The translations under genes and the position numbers were made by a program. DNA of 28,860 nucleotides from Candidatus Hydrogenedentota bacterium (GTDB lineage: Bacteria > Hydrogenedentota > Hydrogenedentia > Hydrogenedentales > CAITNO01). Below, piece by piece: positions 16,618 through 24,408 of this stretch (position 1 is the stretch's first letter; the number at the start of each line of letters is the position of its first letter). The stretch covers positions 1 through 28,860 of the forward strand of contig SKQZ01000111.1 of the NCBI GenBank assembly GCA_007118765.1, read 5' to 3'. The notes below the pieces were generated by a model. It made no database searches. It was given only the letters and a program-made list of their open reading frames with translations, and was not told the origin of the DNA.

Positions 16618-17244
16618 ATGACACGAAAACGACTATGTTTGTATATGGGCGGCGGCTGCACCGCGCTTCTGCTGGGTGCGGTCGTCCTGTTTTGCCTGTT
16701 TACCGGCCCACGCGACCTGTTGCAGTTTCCCCCGCCGGACGCGTCGCCGTATGTGCTGCCGTGGCCGGAAGGCATACGATATTTCTGTGTTCAGGGCGTT
16801 CGCGGCGTGGTCAGCCACCGCGGGGCCGGAGAATTCGGCTATGACTTCTATATGCCGGTCGGCGCCGATGTCAGCGCGGCCCGTGCGGGCGAGGTGGTGC
16901 GGGTCGTGCAGCATCATGACGGCAACGGACGCAACTGGCCCAACAATGTTATTCTCATTGATCATGGCGACGGCACACGGGCATGTTATGCCCACATCAA
17001 GCAAAACGGCGCGTATGTCGCCGAAGGGGATGTCGTGGAGCAGCGGCAGGTGATTGCCGCGTCCGGCAATGTGGGCAACAGCATGATGCCGCATCTGCAC
17101 TTTCACGTTACCGATATGGAAACGTGGCACACCATCCCTGTTTCCTTCCGGGATGTGAAACGAGACAGGGGCGTACCGCGCATGTTCAGGTGGTATACGG
17201 CGGGCCCGGGGGGTAACCGCGATCCTGTTGCCAGCGGGGATTGA
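16618..17244 (+). CDS. M23-family metallopeptidase (LytM-like)
   Basis: 208 residues. A hydrophobic N-terminal anchor or signal (about 11-29) indicates export. The LytM/M23 zinc site is complete: His67 and Asp76 (SHRGAGEFGYD), His161 within HLHFH (159-163), and the catalytic-side His126 in CYAHI. No LysM or coiled-coil domain is present. M23 enzymes cut peptide cross-links in peptidoglycan. The ATG at 16618 is chosen because CGGAG lies upstream and the membrane segment follows; the frame is open for 32 codons before it. It is convergent with the zinc-ribbon gene, with a 5-bp gap. Confidence 0.9.
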   Translation: MTRKRLCLYMGGGCTALLLGAVVLFCLFTGPRDLLQFPPPDASPYVLPWPEGIRYFCVQGVRGVVSHRGAGEFGYDFYMPVGADVSAARAGEVVRVVQHHDGNGRNWPNNVILIDHGDGTRACYAHIKQNGAYVAEGDVVEQRQVIAASGNVGNSMMPHLHFHVTDMETWHTIPVSFRDVKRDRGVPRMFRWYTAGPGGNRDPVASGD

Positions 17245-17249
17245 TGCGG

Positions 17250-17600
17250 CTATTTCTTAAACAGGTCATCAAAGGACGTGGGCGCACTGGAGTCATCGTC
17301 GTTATCGCCGAATAGCGCATCCAATTTCTTCCGGGCCTGGTGCTTTTTCTTTTCATCCCCGTCCGGGGCGGGTGGGCCGCTGCGAAACTCAAACTCTTCG
17401 CAATAGTTGAGCCGTTCACGGTCCCGCACATACTCCGTATTCGGAATGTAGCATTGATTATGGGCCGATGGCCTGTGAAACCGGCAATTCTTGCAACAGT
17501 GGAGATAAGCGCCACAGCCCGCACAGATGTCTTTGAATCCGGGCTGGCGCAGGTCGCTTTCCCACGGGGCGCCGCACTTATGACAAAAAAACGCAACCAT
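17250..17600 (-). CDS. conserved small zinc-ribbon protein of unknown function
   Basis: 116 residues. Nine cysteines lie in the first 67 positions: pairs at 6/9 (CHKC) and 26/29 (CAGC), then 35, 36, 39, 50 and 67. This suggests two zinc ribbons. The segment CKNCRFHRPSAHNQC and the NYCEEFEF end look like a conserved family signature. The C-terminal half is charged and probably flexible. The only in-frame start is the ATG at 17600, because a stop lies six codons upstream, yet no Shine-Dalgarno precedes it. A promoter ending 9 nt before the ATG suggests a leaderless transcript. The start codon also lies inside the terminator of the upstream transporter gene. Confidence 0.8.
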   Translation of the reverse strand: MVAFFCHKCGAPWESDLRQPGFKDICAGCGAYLHCCKNCRFHRPSAHNQCYIPNTEYVRDRERLNYCEEFEFRSGPPAPDGDEKKKHQARKKLDALFGDNDDDSSAPTSFDDLFKK

Positions 17601-17626
17601 GATAGGGTCACTATATCATGGTTGCG
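17585..17626 (-). terminator. intrinsic terminator of the nucleoside transporter gene
   Basis: On the minus strand, a perfect 13-bp inverted repeat CGCAACCATGATA/TATCATGGTTGCG with a 9-nt loop is followed by seven Ts (17591-17585). It lies 24 nt past the transporter stop codon. This is the best intrinsic terminator in the window. Its 3' arm and T-run also encode the first codons of the zinc-ribbon gene. Confidence 0.8.
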
Positions 17627-17638
17627 CAGTAGTTTCAA
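17610..17638 (-). promoter_or_regulatory. sigma70-type promoter giving a leaderless zinc-ribbon transcript
   Basis: On the minus strand, TTGAAA (17633-17638), a 17-bp spacer and TATAGT (17610-17615) match consensus at 5 of 6 positions each. Nine bases separate the -10 from the ATG at 17600, so transcription would begin within a few bases of the start codon. The spacer and -10 overlap the terminator hairpin. Confidence 0.65.
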
Positions 17639-17649
17639 TGGGCAACGTA

Positions 17650-18948
17650 CTATTCGGCGACAGGTTCCTCAGGTGTTTCCGCATCGGCTTCGGCGGGCGC
17701 TGCCTCGGGGATGTCCTCGGAAACTTCATCGGGCGCTTCAACAGGGATTTCGGTGGGCTTTACCTTGAAGAACAGGGCAAAGAGCACACCCACCACCAAC
17801 GCGATGACCGCCGGAACAAGCCAGATGGCCGTCCAATTGCGCGTCATTTCTTCGCCTGCGCCTGTGGTGTAAACATCAACAACCATACCCGAAAAGCGTG
17901 CGCCCAACGCGTGTCCGATACCAAAGGTGACCAAGGCAATGAATCCCTGTGCACTGGCTTGAATGACCTTGGGCGCCACTTTTTCCACATAGACCTGCCC
18001 GGCAATAAAGAAGAAACCAAAGCACAAACCGTGAATGATAATGGCGATATACCACATGGACAGCATGACGATTGTATCGCTGCCGCCAAAAGCCATCAGG
18101 AAATAACGAACCGACCATGCGAGCATGCCCACGGTCAGGATGGTCTTGATCCCCATTTTGGCGAAGAAGAAAGCCAGCAGCGCAATGAAGATGGCCTCGG
18201 AGAACTGGCCGCCGGTCATGATGGCGGCGGTGTACTCCATGCCGCTCTCGTTAAAATACAGATTGGCGAAACCGAAATAGAAGGATGTGGTCATGGCCAC
18301 AAGCAGCGAGGCAATCACAAAAACGGTAAAGTAGCCGTCCTTCATCAGGCGCAACGCTTCAATGCCAAGAATATCGCCAATGGTGACCTTCTTGCCGGCG
18401 CCCTTGGGCGGTGTGTGAGGCAGGAAAAAGGCATACAGGCCCAGCAGCAGCGAAGCGCCCGCCGCAATAAGCATCGGGATATTGGTGTCTTCAATGCGGG
18501 TGATGCCAAGGAACAGGCCGACAACAATCCAACCGCAGGTGCCGATGGCGCGGATAAGGGGAAACTCCTTTTCCGAGTCTGACATCTGATTAAACGCAAT
18601 GGCGTTGGCAAGCGCAAGGGTGGGCATATAACACAAGGCGTAGGCCAACAGCACCCAGAAAAAGAGCCCGGGTGATTCGATGGTGCTGACGAAGTACATC
18701 AGCACTGCGCCCAGCAAATGCAAAACGCCCAGTAACTTCTGCGCCGAAAAGAACTTGTCAGCGATCATGCCCACAAATATGGGCGAAATAATGGCCGCAA
18801 TGGCCGTGGTGATATATGCGTTTCCGATTTGACCGCCCGTGAATCCCATGCTGCCAAGATAGGTGCCCATGGTCACGAACCACGCGCCCCAGATAAAAAA
18901 CTCAAGGAACATCATGGCGGACAGATTGATTTTTGTTGATGTATTCAT
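17650..18948 (-). CDS. MFS transporter, nucleoside:H+ symporter family
   Basis: 432 residues with about twelve membrane segments. The N-terminus (NLSAMMFLEFFIWGAWFVTM) and the pattern of the first half resemble the nucleoside:H+ symporter family (PF03825, NupG/XapB). The ISPIFVGMIADKFF segment (54-67) matches the loop 2-3 signature of MFS proteins. A 30-residue proline/glutamate-rich acidic tail at the C-terminus is unlike E. coli NupG. GGGAGAAA precedes the ATG. The promoter candidate is at 19008-19036 and the terminator at 17585-17626, so it appears to be a single-gene unit. Nucleoside specificity is inferred from the family. Confidence 0.85.
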   Translation of the reverse strand: MNTSTKINLSAMMFLEFFIWGAWFVTMGTYLGSMGFTGGQIGNAYITTAIAAIISPIFVGMIADKFFSAQKLLGVLHLLGAVLMYFVSTIESPGLFFWVLLAYALCYMPTLALANAIAFNQMSDSEKEFPLIRAIGTCGWIVVGLFLGITRIEDTNIPMLIAAGASLLLGLYAFFLPHTPPKGAGKKVTIGDILGIEALRLMKDGYFTVFVIASLLVAMTTSFYFGFANLYFNESGMEYTAAIMTGGQFSEAIFIALLAFFFAKMGIKTILTVGMLAWSVRYFLMAFGGSDTIVMLSMWYIAIIIHGLCFGFFFIAGQVYVEKVAPKVIQASAQGFIALVTFGIGHALGARFSGMVVDVYTTGAGEEMTRNWTAIWLVPAVIALVVGVLFALFFKVKPTEIPVEAPDEVSEDIPEAAPAEADAETPEEPVAE

Positions 18949-19007
18949 CGGTGTGTTTCTCCCATCCGTGTTGTGATATAGCGTTGCAGGGAATCCGTAC
19001 TACATAA

Positions 19008-19036
19008 AGTCTACTGTTCCGGCGCGCCAAATTCAA
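19008..19036 (-). promoter_or_regulatory. candidate promoter of the nucleoside transporter gene
   Basis: On the minus strand, TTGAAT (19031-19036), 17 bp and TAGACT (19008-19013), each matching consensus at 4 of 6. The spacer contains the palindrome GGCGCGCC. It would give a leader of about 50 nt before the ATG at 18948. Confidence 0.4.
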
Positions 19037-19130
19037 GAAATCAAGGCGAATCCGGCCCTGTCACATGCCCATGCTCAAAGATAGCGCCCGTCTTTGCTGC
19101 CGTCGCCACCACCTGCGGCGGCGACGCACA

Positions 19131-19200
19131 GGAGAGGAGGGCAACAGCCCGACGCGGCAATCTGGGACATGAGGTTACCTCGCGTTGTTCGCGATGACGA
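19131..19200 (+). repeat. dispersed repeat, copy 2 (left end decayed)
   Basis: Same orientation as copy 1. It shares CAGCCCGACGCGGCAATCTG and the right terminal TCGCGATGACGA (19189-19200). A second partial right end (GTTGTTCGCGATGA) follows at about 19218-19233. It occupies much of the 427-bp gene-free gap 18949-19375; the rest of that gap holds only the promoter candidate at 19008-19036. Confidence 0.75.
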
Positions 19201-19375
19201 TGTGTTTAGAGTGCGTCACGTTGTTCGCGATGAGATGTAACGAGATTGGTCCGCACGCCATGACAACGGGGTATGATGTGGGACCGGGCGCCGCCATCAG
19301 TGTTCGTGATGACGACGCCCGGCGGTGGTCATGGCCTTCAGGATGGTGTGGCTACAGGTAAGTCTGTGTGTGGTG

Positions 19376-20089
19376 TTATTGTAAAGCGGCGATATTGTCA
19401 GCAACCTGTTCCCAGTTCACCACATTCCACCAGGCCTGTACATAGTCAGCGCGCCTGTTCTGGTATTGCAGATAATAGGCGTGCTCCCATACGTCAATGC
19501 CCAGCACGGGAAACGCGTTCCATGCCGTCAGTTTGTGTTGGTTTTCCGCCTGCAACACGATGAGGCGGTCGTCTTCGGGGCGGTAATGCAACAGTCCCCA
19601 GCCACTGCCTTCCACTTGCGTGGCAGCGGCGCCGAACTGTTTTTTGAATGCCTCTACACTGCCGAAGTCACGTTCCAACTGTTTACGCAACTCACCGGAG
19701 GGTTCGCCGCCGCCCCCGTCCCCGGGCGGCGCCATTACTTTCCAGAACATGCTGTGCAGGAAATGGCCGCCGCCGTTGAATGCGGCCCGTTTCGTCCAAT
19801 GCTGCATGAGTGCGAAATCGCCGGACGCACGCGCTTCCGCCATGGCCTTTTCCGCAGCGTTGAGGCCATTCACATAGGCCGCGTGATGTCTGCTGTGATG
19901 CAATTCCATGGTTGTCGCGTCAATATAGGGTTCCAAGGCGTCATACGCATAGGGCAACGCCGGCAATTCGTGTGTTGTCAACTGTCCTGCTTCCTGTGCG
20001 GCAGCTGTCGGGGCGACCATGCCGGCCAATGCGCCGGACGCAGCCACGCCGCCTGCCACCCGCAAAAAATCTCTCCGTGAGGTTTCCAT
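19376..20089 (-). CDS. Tat-exported Mn-type superoxide dismutase
   Basis: 237 residues. The N-terminus carries the twin-arginine motif SRRDFLR (4-10), a hydrophobic stretch and an AAA-Q cleavage region near 31, so it should be exported folded. The body matches Fe/Mn superoxide dismutase, with metal ligands His64, His112, Asp199 and His203 (DVWEHAYY). Gln184 in AENQ aligns with E. coli MnSOD Gln146, and the Fe-type glutamine site is glycine, which favours manganese or cambialistic use. A Gly-rich insert (123-131) follows the second ligand. AAAGGAGAAGG precedes the ATG. It converts superoxide to peroxide in the periplasm. Confidence 0.94.
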   Translation of the reverse strand: METSRRDFLRVAGGVAASGALAGMVAPTAAAQEAGQLTTHELPALPYAYDALEPYIDATTMELHHSRHHAAYVNGLNAAEKAMAEARASGDFALMQHWTKRAAFNGGGHFLHSMFWKVMAPPGDGGGGEPSGELRKQLERDFGSVEAFKKQFGAAATQVEGSGWGLLHYRPEDDRLIVLQAENQHKLTAWNAFPVLGIDVWEHAYYLQYQNRRADYVQAWWNVVNWEQVADNIAALQ

Positions 20090-20115
20090 GACCTTCTCCT
20101 TTGCGTCTCATTTCT

Positions 20116-20135
20116 GACAGCCTTTGAGGGCTGTC
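20116..20135 (-). promoter_or_regulatory. hairpin in the superoxide dismutase leader
   Basis: A perfect 7-bp stem GACAGCC/GGCTGTC around a 6-nt loop, ending about 16 nt before the AAAGGAGAAGG site. It could affect mRNA stability or translation. No T-run follows it. Confidence 0.4.
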
Positions 20136-20201
20136 GCTTCCATGTTCAACTTTTACTACCCCCTCTACTCATGTATAACCGCACGCCGGCTGCATCTATT
20201 C

Positions 20202-20227
20202 CTTAACACCTGTTAAGTATGCTTAAC
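20202..20227. promoter_or_regulatory. three alternating CTTAAC/GTTAAG half-sites at 10-bp spacing
   Basis: CTTAAC (20202-20207), GTTAAG (20212-20217) and CTTAAC (20222-20227) alternate in orientation with exact 10-bp steps, so all face one side of the helix. The array lies 113-138 bp upstream of the dismutase ATG and about 270 bp upstream of the MacA-like gene. It looks like an operator. Elsewhere in the 404-bp gap (20090-20493) there is a bulged hairpin at 20283-20310 and a TATACT at 20330-20335 without a clear -35. Confidence 0.4.
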
Positions 20228-20493
20228 GACCGTGAGAAACAACTTGCTGCGCCGTGGTGTTAGGGTAAGAGAGCCGGGGCCGAGGTGATCGGAATTGCCG
20301 AGGGTCACCTTTCTGTAGTATGGTTAGTCTATACTTATGGTGCAGCATTGGGGATACGCGATTATGCCTTCTGACTGGTACGCGCCTGCCGAATGATGTT
20401 GCCGACGAAGATAGCGGTTGCACGTGTTGTGTGCCGCACAAAAACCCTGCGCGCAGCGGTTACGCGCAGGAAGCAAGGACTGCTGAAAAGAAC

Positions 20494-22212
20494 ATGAGCA
20501 AAATACCATCACACATCACCTCTCGCAAATTTGGCGGGCCCCTGTTGCTGGGCGTCCTGCTGGTGTTCATTCTGATCATATCCGTGGGATATGTGCGCGG
20601 ACGCGGTTCGGACACACAGCGTGCGGCCACCTTTACCGTATTCCAGGACACCATGGAAGTCACGGTGTTGGAAGGCGGCAATGTGGAAGCGCGCAACTCG
20701 CTGCAAATCAATTCCGAAGTGCAGGGGCAGACGCGCATACTCAGTCTGGTGGAAGAAGGGTACATGATCACCCCCGAAGACGTTGAGAACGAGCTGGTGT
20801 TGGTGGAGCTCGATTCAAAAGACCTTGTAGACCGGCAGCTCTCGCAGGAGCTGGACTATCAGAATTCGCTTGCGGCCCTGACGGAAGCAACCGAACAGTA
20901 CGAGATTCAGCTGAATCAAAATGAAAGCGATATTACGGCGGCGGAGCTGCAAGTACACTTTGCCCGCATGGATCTTGAGCGCTTTCTTGGTGAAAGCCTT
21001 GCGAAAGAATTGCTGGAGAAATACCGGCCTGTGGGCAGTGTGGAAGAAACTGCGACAGCTTCAAGCAGTTCCGGCGTAATAGATTTCTCCCAATATGCGC
21101 ATCCGGACCGGCTGGGTGACGGCGAGGCACGGCAAAAGCTGCGGCGCTTGGAAGACGAGCTGGCCCTTTCCGAAGAGGAGGTGGGGTTGGCGGAAACCAC
21201 GCTGGAGGGTACGCGCCGTTTGTTTGAGCGCGAATTTGTCACGCAGACCCAGCTGGACAACGACCAGATGGCTCATAATCGGCGTGTGATTGCATACGAA
21301 TCCGCCCAGACCAGCCTTGATCTATTCATTAAATACGAGTTTCCCAAGGAAGCGCAGCAGCTCTTTTCCGATTATGAAGAGGCATTGCGCAGATTGGAGC
21401 GCGTGAAGAAACTGGCCCATTCACAGTTGGCGCAGGCCGAAGCGAAACGCAATTCCGCCGAAGCGCGCCATACCTTGCAAAAACGCAATCGTGACGATTT
21501 GCTGGACCAGATAGAAAAGTGTGTGATCCGTGCGCCCCGTCCGGGGCTGGTGATATATGGCACGGGGGAGCAGCGGATGCGCGCGGAGACCATTGAAGAA
21601 GGCGCCACCGTTCGCGAACGTCAGACGATTATCACCATCCCCGACACTACGGCCATGTCCGTGCGGGTGCAGGTACACGAGTCCTTTGTGAAGCAGGTAG
21701 AAGCGGGCCAGTCCGCGCGCATACGGGTGGATGCCTATCCGGAGGAACAGTTGACGGGAACGGTACACCGCATTTCCGTGCTGCCTGACGCACAAAATCG
21801 CTGGCTGAATCCCGACTTGCGCGTGTACAGCACCCTCATACATATTGATGGTGAACATGACTGGCTGAAGCCGGGAATGAGCGCGGAGGTGGAGATTGTG
21901 GCGGATGTCATTTCCGATGCCATCCAGGCGCCGGTGCATGCGGTGCATATAGACAACGGCGTGCCCGTATGTTATGTGCAGACCCATTTCGGTGTGGAAC
22001 GCCGCCCCGTGCGAACCGGCCCGTTCAACGTTTCCTTTGTGCAGATTCTGGAAGGGCTGGCGCCGGGTGACCGCATTCTGTTGCGTCCGCCGGAGGGACG
22101 GCGCCGCGAAGAAGACGCGGAAGAGGAGTGGCTTGAACCCTTTGAGACGGACGATGACAGGCCGCAGGAGATGGAGGGGCCCATGCCCGGAAACGGGAGG
22201 CGTCCTGCATGA
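20494..22212 (+). CDS. periplasmic adaptor protein (MacA/HlyD-like)
   Basis: 572 residues, well above the roughly 370 of MacA. A single N-terminal membrane anchor (about 15-34) is followed by the first half of the barrel-sandwich (about 44-110). Two long helical stretches (about 115-178 and 208-340) follow, interrupted by a Ser/Thr-rich segment (184-200). Then come the second lipoyl half (CVIRAPRPGLVIYG, 343-356), beta-barrel and membrane-proximal domains to about 535, and an acidic Glu/Asp/Pro tail to the end. It should link the inner-membrane permease to an outer-membrane channel. The start at 20494 is chosen over an open upstream extension because the anchor follows directly; its Shine-Dalgarno (GAAAAG) is weak. 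Its stop overlaps the ATPase start as ATGA. Confidence 0.85.
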   Translation: MSKIPSHITSRKFGGPLLLGVLLVFILIISVGYVRGRGSDTQRAATFTVFQDTMEVTVLEGGNVEARNSLQINSEVQGQTRILSLVEEGYMITPEDVENELVLVELDSKDLVDRQLSQELDYQNSLAALTEATEQYEIQLNQNESDITAAELQVHFARMDLERFLGESLAKELLEKYRPVGSVEETATASSSSGVIDFSQYAHPDRLGDGEARQKLRRLEDELALSEEEVGLAETTLEGTRRLFEREFVTQTQLDNDQMAHNRRVIAYESAQTSLDLFIKYEFPKEAQQLFSDYEEALRRLERVKKLAHSQLAQAEAKRNSAEARHTLQKRNRDDLLDQIEKCVIRAPRPGLVIYGTGEQRMRAETIEEGATVRERQTIITIPDTTAMSVRVQVHESFVKQVEAGQSARIRVDAYPEEQLTGTVHRISVLPDAQNRWLNPDLRVYSTLIHIDGEHDWLKPGMSAEVEIVADVISDAIQAPVHAVHIDNGVPVCYVQTHFGVERRPVRTGPFNVSFVQILEGLAPGDRILLRPPEGRRREEDAEEEWLEPFETDDDRPQEMEGPMPGNGRRPA

Positions 22213-22907
22213 GCGGCATGTCCATTGTCACGCTCAATCGGGTTACCAAAACGTACCGGATGGGCGAGAACACCTTTGACGCGCTCCACGAGGTGGATTT
22301 TGAAGTGCGGCAGGGCGAGTATGTGGCCATAATGGGGCCGTCGGGGTGTGGCAAGTCCACGTTGCTCAATGTATTGGGCTGTCTTGACAAGCCCACTTCG
22401 GGCCACTACCTGCTTAACGACACGGATGTGTCCACCTTCGACGACGATGCCTTGTCCGAAATACGGGGCAAACTACTTGGATTCATTTTTCAGTCCTATA
22501 ATCTTATCCAGCAGTTAACCGTGCTCGAAAATATCGAAGTGCCCCTGTACTACCAGGGTGTCGGCGCCGCGGCCAGCCGCGCAAAAGCGCAAGAGCTGGC
22601 CGAGCGGGTGGGGCTTGGACATCGTCTGCATCACAAGCCGTCGGAGTTGTCCGGCGGCCAACAACAGCGCGTCGGCATTGCGCGCGCCCTTGTGAACGAG
22701 CCGCTTGTGCTGTTGGCCGACGAACCCACCGGCAACCTTGACTCTGGTTCCGGCGCGGAGATTCTGGCGCTTTTTGAGGCCTTGCGGGAACAGCAGAAAA
22801 CCATCATCATGGTAACGCATGATCCGGATATCGGGCGGCAGGCCGGTCGGATTATCCGACTTCGCGACGGCCGGGTCGAGGAGGACACACGCAATGGGTT
22901 CTCTTGA
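22209..22907 (+). CDS. MacB/LolD-type ABC transporter ATPase
   Basis: 232 residues. Walker A is GPSGCGKST (43-51), Q-loop Gln95, signature LSGGQ (147-151) followed by QQR, Walker B VLLADEP (167-173) and switch His204. The overall pattern (MGENTFDALHEVDFEV, LDKPTSGHYLLNDTDV, EIRGKLLGFIFQSYNLI) is that of the MacB/LolD/FtsE group, which drives mechanotransmission through an FtsX-type permease. The ATG at 22209 overlaps the adaptor stop by 4 bp; an ATG three codons on is an alternative. It overlaps the permease start by 14 bp. Confidence 0.93.
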   Translation: MSGMSIVTLNRVTKTYRMGENTFDALHEVDFEVRQGEYVAIMGPSGCGKSTLLNVLGCLDKPTSGHYLLNDTDVSTFDDDALSEIRGKLLGFIFQSYNLIQQLTVLENIEVPLYYQGVGAAASRAKAQELAERVGLGHRLHHKPSELSGGQQQRVGIARALVNEPLVLLADEPTGNLDSGSGAEILALFEALREQQKTIIMVTHDPDIGRQAGRIIRLRDGRVEEDTRNGFS

Positions 22908-24216
22908 TCTGCGCGGCCTCATCCTGCTGTTTAATCCGGGCAAACTGCGGCGTGCCATTGCGCTTGGCTTCAAAACCATCTGGCTGCACCGGCTTCGTTC
23001 GGCGCTTACCATGCTCGGCATCGTGTTTGGCGTATGTTCGGTGATTGCCATGCTGGCCGTGGGCGAAGGGGCGGGACATGAAGCGCAGGAGCAAATACGC
23101 CGCCTCGGCAGCCAGAACATCATCCTGCGCAGTGTCAAACCCACCGACGACGAACGCATCAGCGACGAGCAAAGCCGCGTGTTGGAATTCGGGCTGACGT
23201 ACAACGACATGCGCCGTATCGAAAGTACGTTGCCCAGTGTGCGCGTATTGGCGCCGGGGCGCATAATCCGCAACCATGTATATCACGCCACACGCCGGGT
23301 GGACGCGGAAATCGTGGGCGTGGTGCCGTGGTATACCGGCATCCGCAATTTGCGCATACATACGGGACGGTTCTTCTCGCCCATAGAGATTGAAGGGCAT
23401 GTGAATGTCTGCGTTATCAGCGACAGTGTTGCCGCCCGTCTGTTTCCGTTTATGTCGCCCCTGCAACGCAATGTGCGTGTCGGTTCGGACTATTACAGGG
23501 TAATCGGCATCGTGGAGTCAGACGCAGGCGCGGGACAGGCCGCGGCGGCGGCGGGTGGTTCCGGCGGCGGCAATTATGCGCCGCGCATTTACATCCCGCT
23601 TACGGCGGCGCGCACACGATTTGGCGAAACCATCATACGCCGTCGGGCGGGCAGTTTTGAAGCGGAACGGGTACAATTACACGAGGCCATTGTGCAGGTA
23701 GACCGGATCGAAGATGTGGAAGAGACGGCACGTATTGTGGACGGTATCCTGGCGCGGGATCGTCGTCAACAGGATTACGAGATGGTGGTGCCGTTGGAGT
23801 TGTTGCGACAGGCCGAACGGACCAAACAGATTTTCAATACCGTGCTCGGCGCGATTGCCGCCATATCGCTGCTGGTGGGGGGCATCGGCATCATGAACAT
23901 CATGCTCGCCAGCGTGACCGAACGTACCCGCGAGATCGGCATACGTCGCGCTCTCGGCGCCAAACGACGCGACATCATTCTGCAATTCCTCATTGAAACG
24001 GTGATTCTGTCGGGCACGGGCGGCGTAATCGGCGTGGTGTTCGGCGTTGTCATACCCGTGGTCATCAGCCGGGTCGCCGACATGACCACCATTGTCACGC
24101 CCTGGGCGCCCATGCTGGCCTTTTCCATTTCCGCGCTTGTGGGCGTGGTATTCGGCATTTACCCGGCCATGCGCGCTGCGAACATGGATCCAGTGGAAGC
24201 GTTGCGACACGAATAG
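22894..24216 (+). CDS. MacB-like FtsX-family ABC permease
   Basis: 440 residues. The first membrane helix is at about 37-57 (ALTMLGIVFGVCSVIAML). A periplasmic MacB-PCD domain runs from about 60 to 300, with a Gly/Ala-rich loop near 212-225. Three C-terminal membrane segments lie at about 313-337, 362-392 and 405-424. The FtsX signature TERTREIGIRRALGA is at 342-356. The ATPase is encoded separately, unlike E. coli MacB where the two are fused. The ATG at 22894 has GAGGAGG upstream, inside the ATPase gene. No TolC-like channel gene is in the window, so the outer-membrane partner must be elsewhere. The substrate is unknown. Confidence 0.92.
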   Translation: MGSLDLRGLILLFNPGKLRRAIALGFKTIWLHRLRSALTMLGIVFGVCSVIAMLAVGEGAGHEAQEQIRRLGSQNIILRSVKPTDDERISDEQSRVLEFGLTYNDMRRIESTLPSVRVLAPGRIIRNHVYHATRRVDAEIVGVVPWYTGIRNLRIHTGRFFSPIEIEGHVNVCVISDSVAARLFPFMSPLQRNVRVGSDYYRVIGIVESDAGAGQAAAAAGGSGGGNYAPRIYIPLTAARTRFGETIIRRRAGSFEAERVQLHEAIVQVDRIEDVEETARIVDGILARDRRQQDYEMVVPLELLRQAERTKQIFNTVLGAIAAISLLVGGIGIMNIMLASVTERTREIGIRRALGAKRRDIILQFLIETVILSGTGGVIGVVFGVVIPVVISRVADMTTIVTPWAPMLAFSISALVGVVFGIYPAMRAANMDPVEALRHE

Positions 24217-24323
24217 ACCTGTTCCGAATCGTTTGCCCCCGCGCATTGTCCATCCCCTCAGACGCGTTCATACGGCGGTACACCGAAGACGCCGGAACCC
24301 TCTGAAAGACCCGGGGTAACCCG

Positions 24324-24359
24324 CATATTTCACCCCGCCGTGGCGGGGTTGCGCCTGCG
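24324..24359 (+). repeat. 36-bp dispersed repeat, copy B, with strong hairpin
   Basis: Related to 5211-5246. The centre is a perfect 8-bp palindrome ACCCCGCC-gt-GGCGGGGT (24332-24349). It lies between the convergent permease and PQQ-like genes (gap 24217-24408). It could stop transcription from both sides, although neither side has a clear T-run. The rest of the gap shows nothing recognisable. Confidence 0.5.
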
Positions 24360-24408
24360 AATCTTACACCATATCAGGCGCTTTGCTTGTCCGCCGACTT
24401 CGACGTGT

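Noticed and set aside
17599..18582. 327-codon plus-strand frame
   Set aside because: It is antisense to the MFS transporter, with a His/Gly/Asn-rich translation unlike any real protein.
19273..19563. 96-codon plus-strand frame
   Set aside because: It overlaps the dismutase 3' end and has no domain or ribosome binding site.
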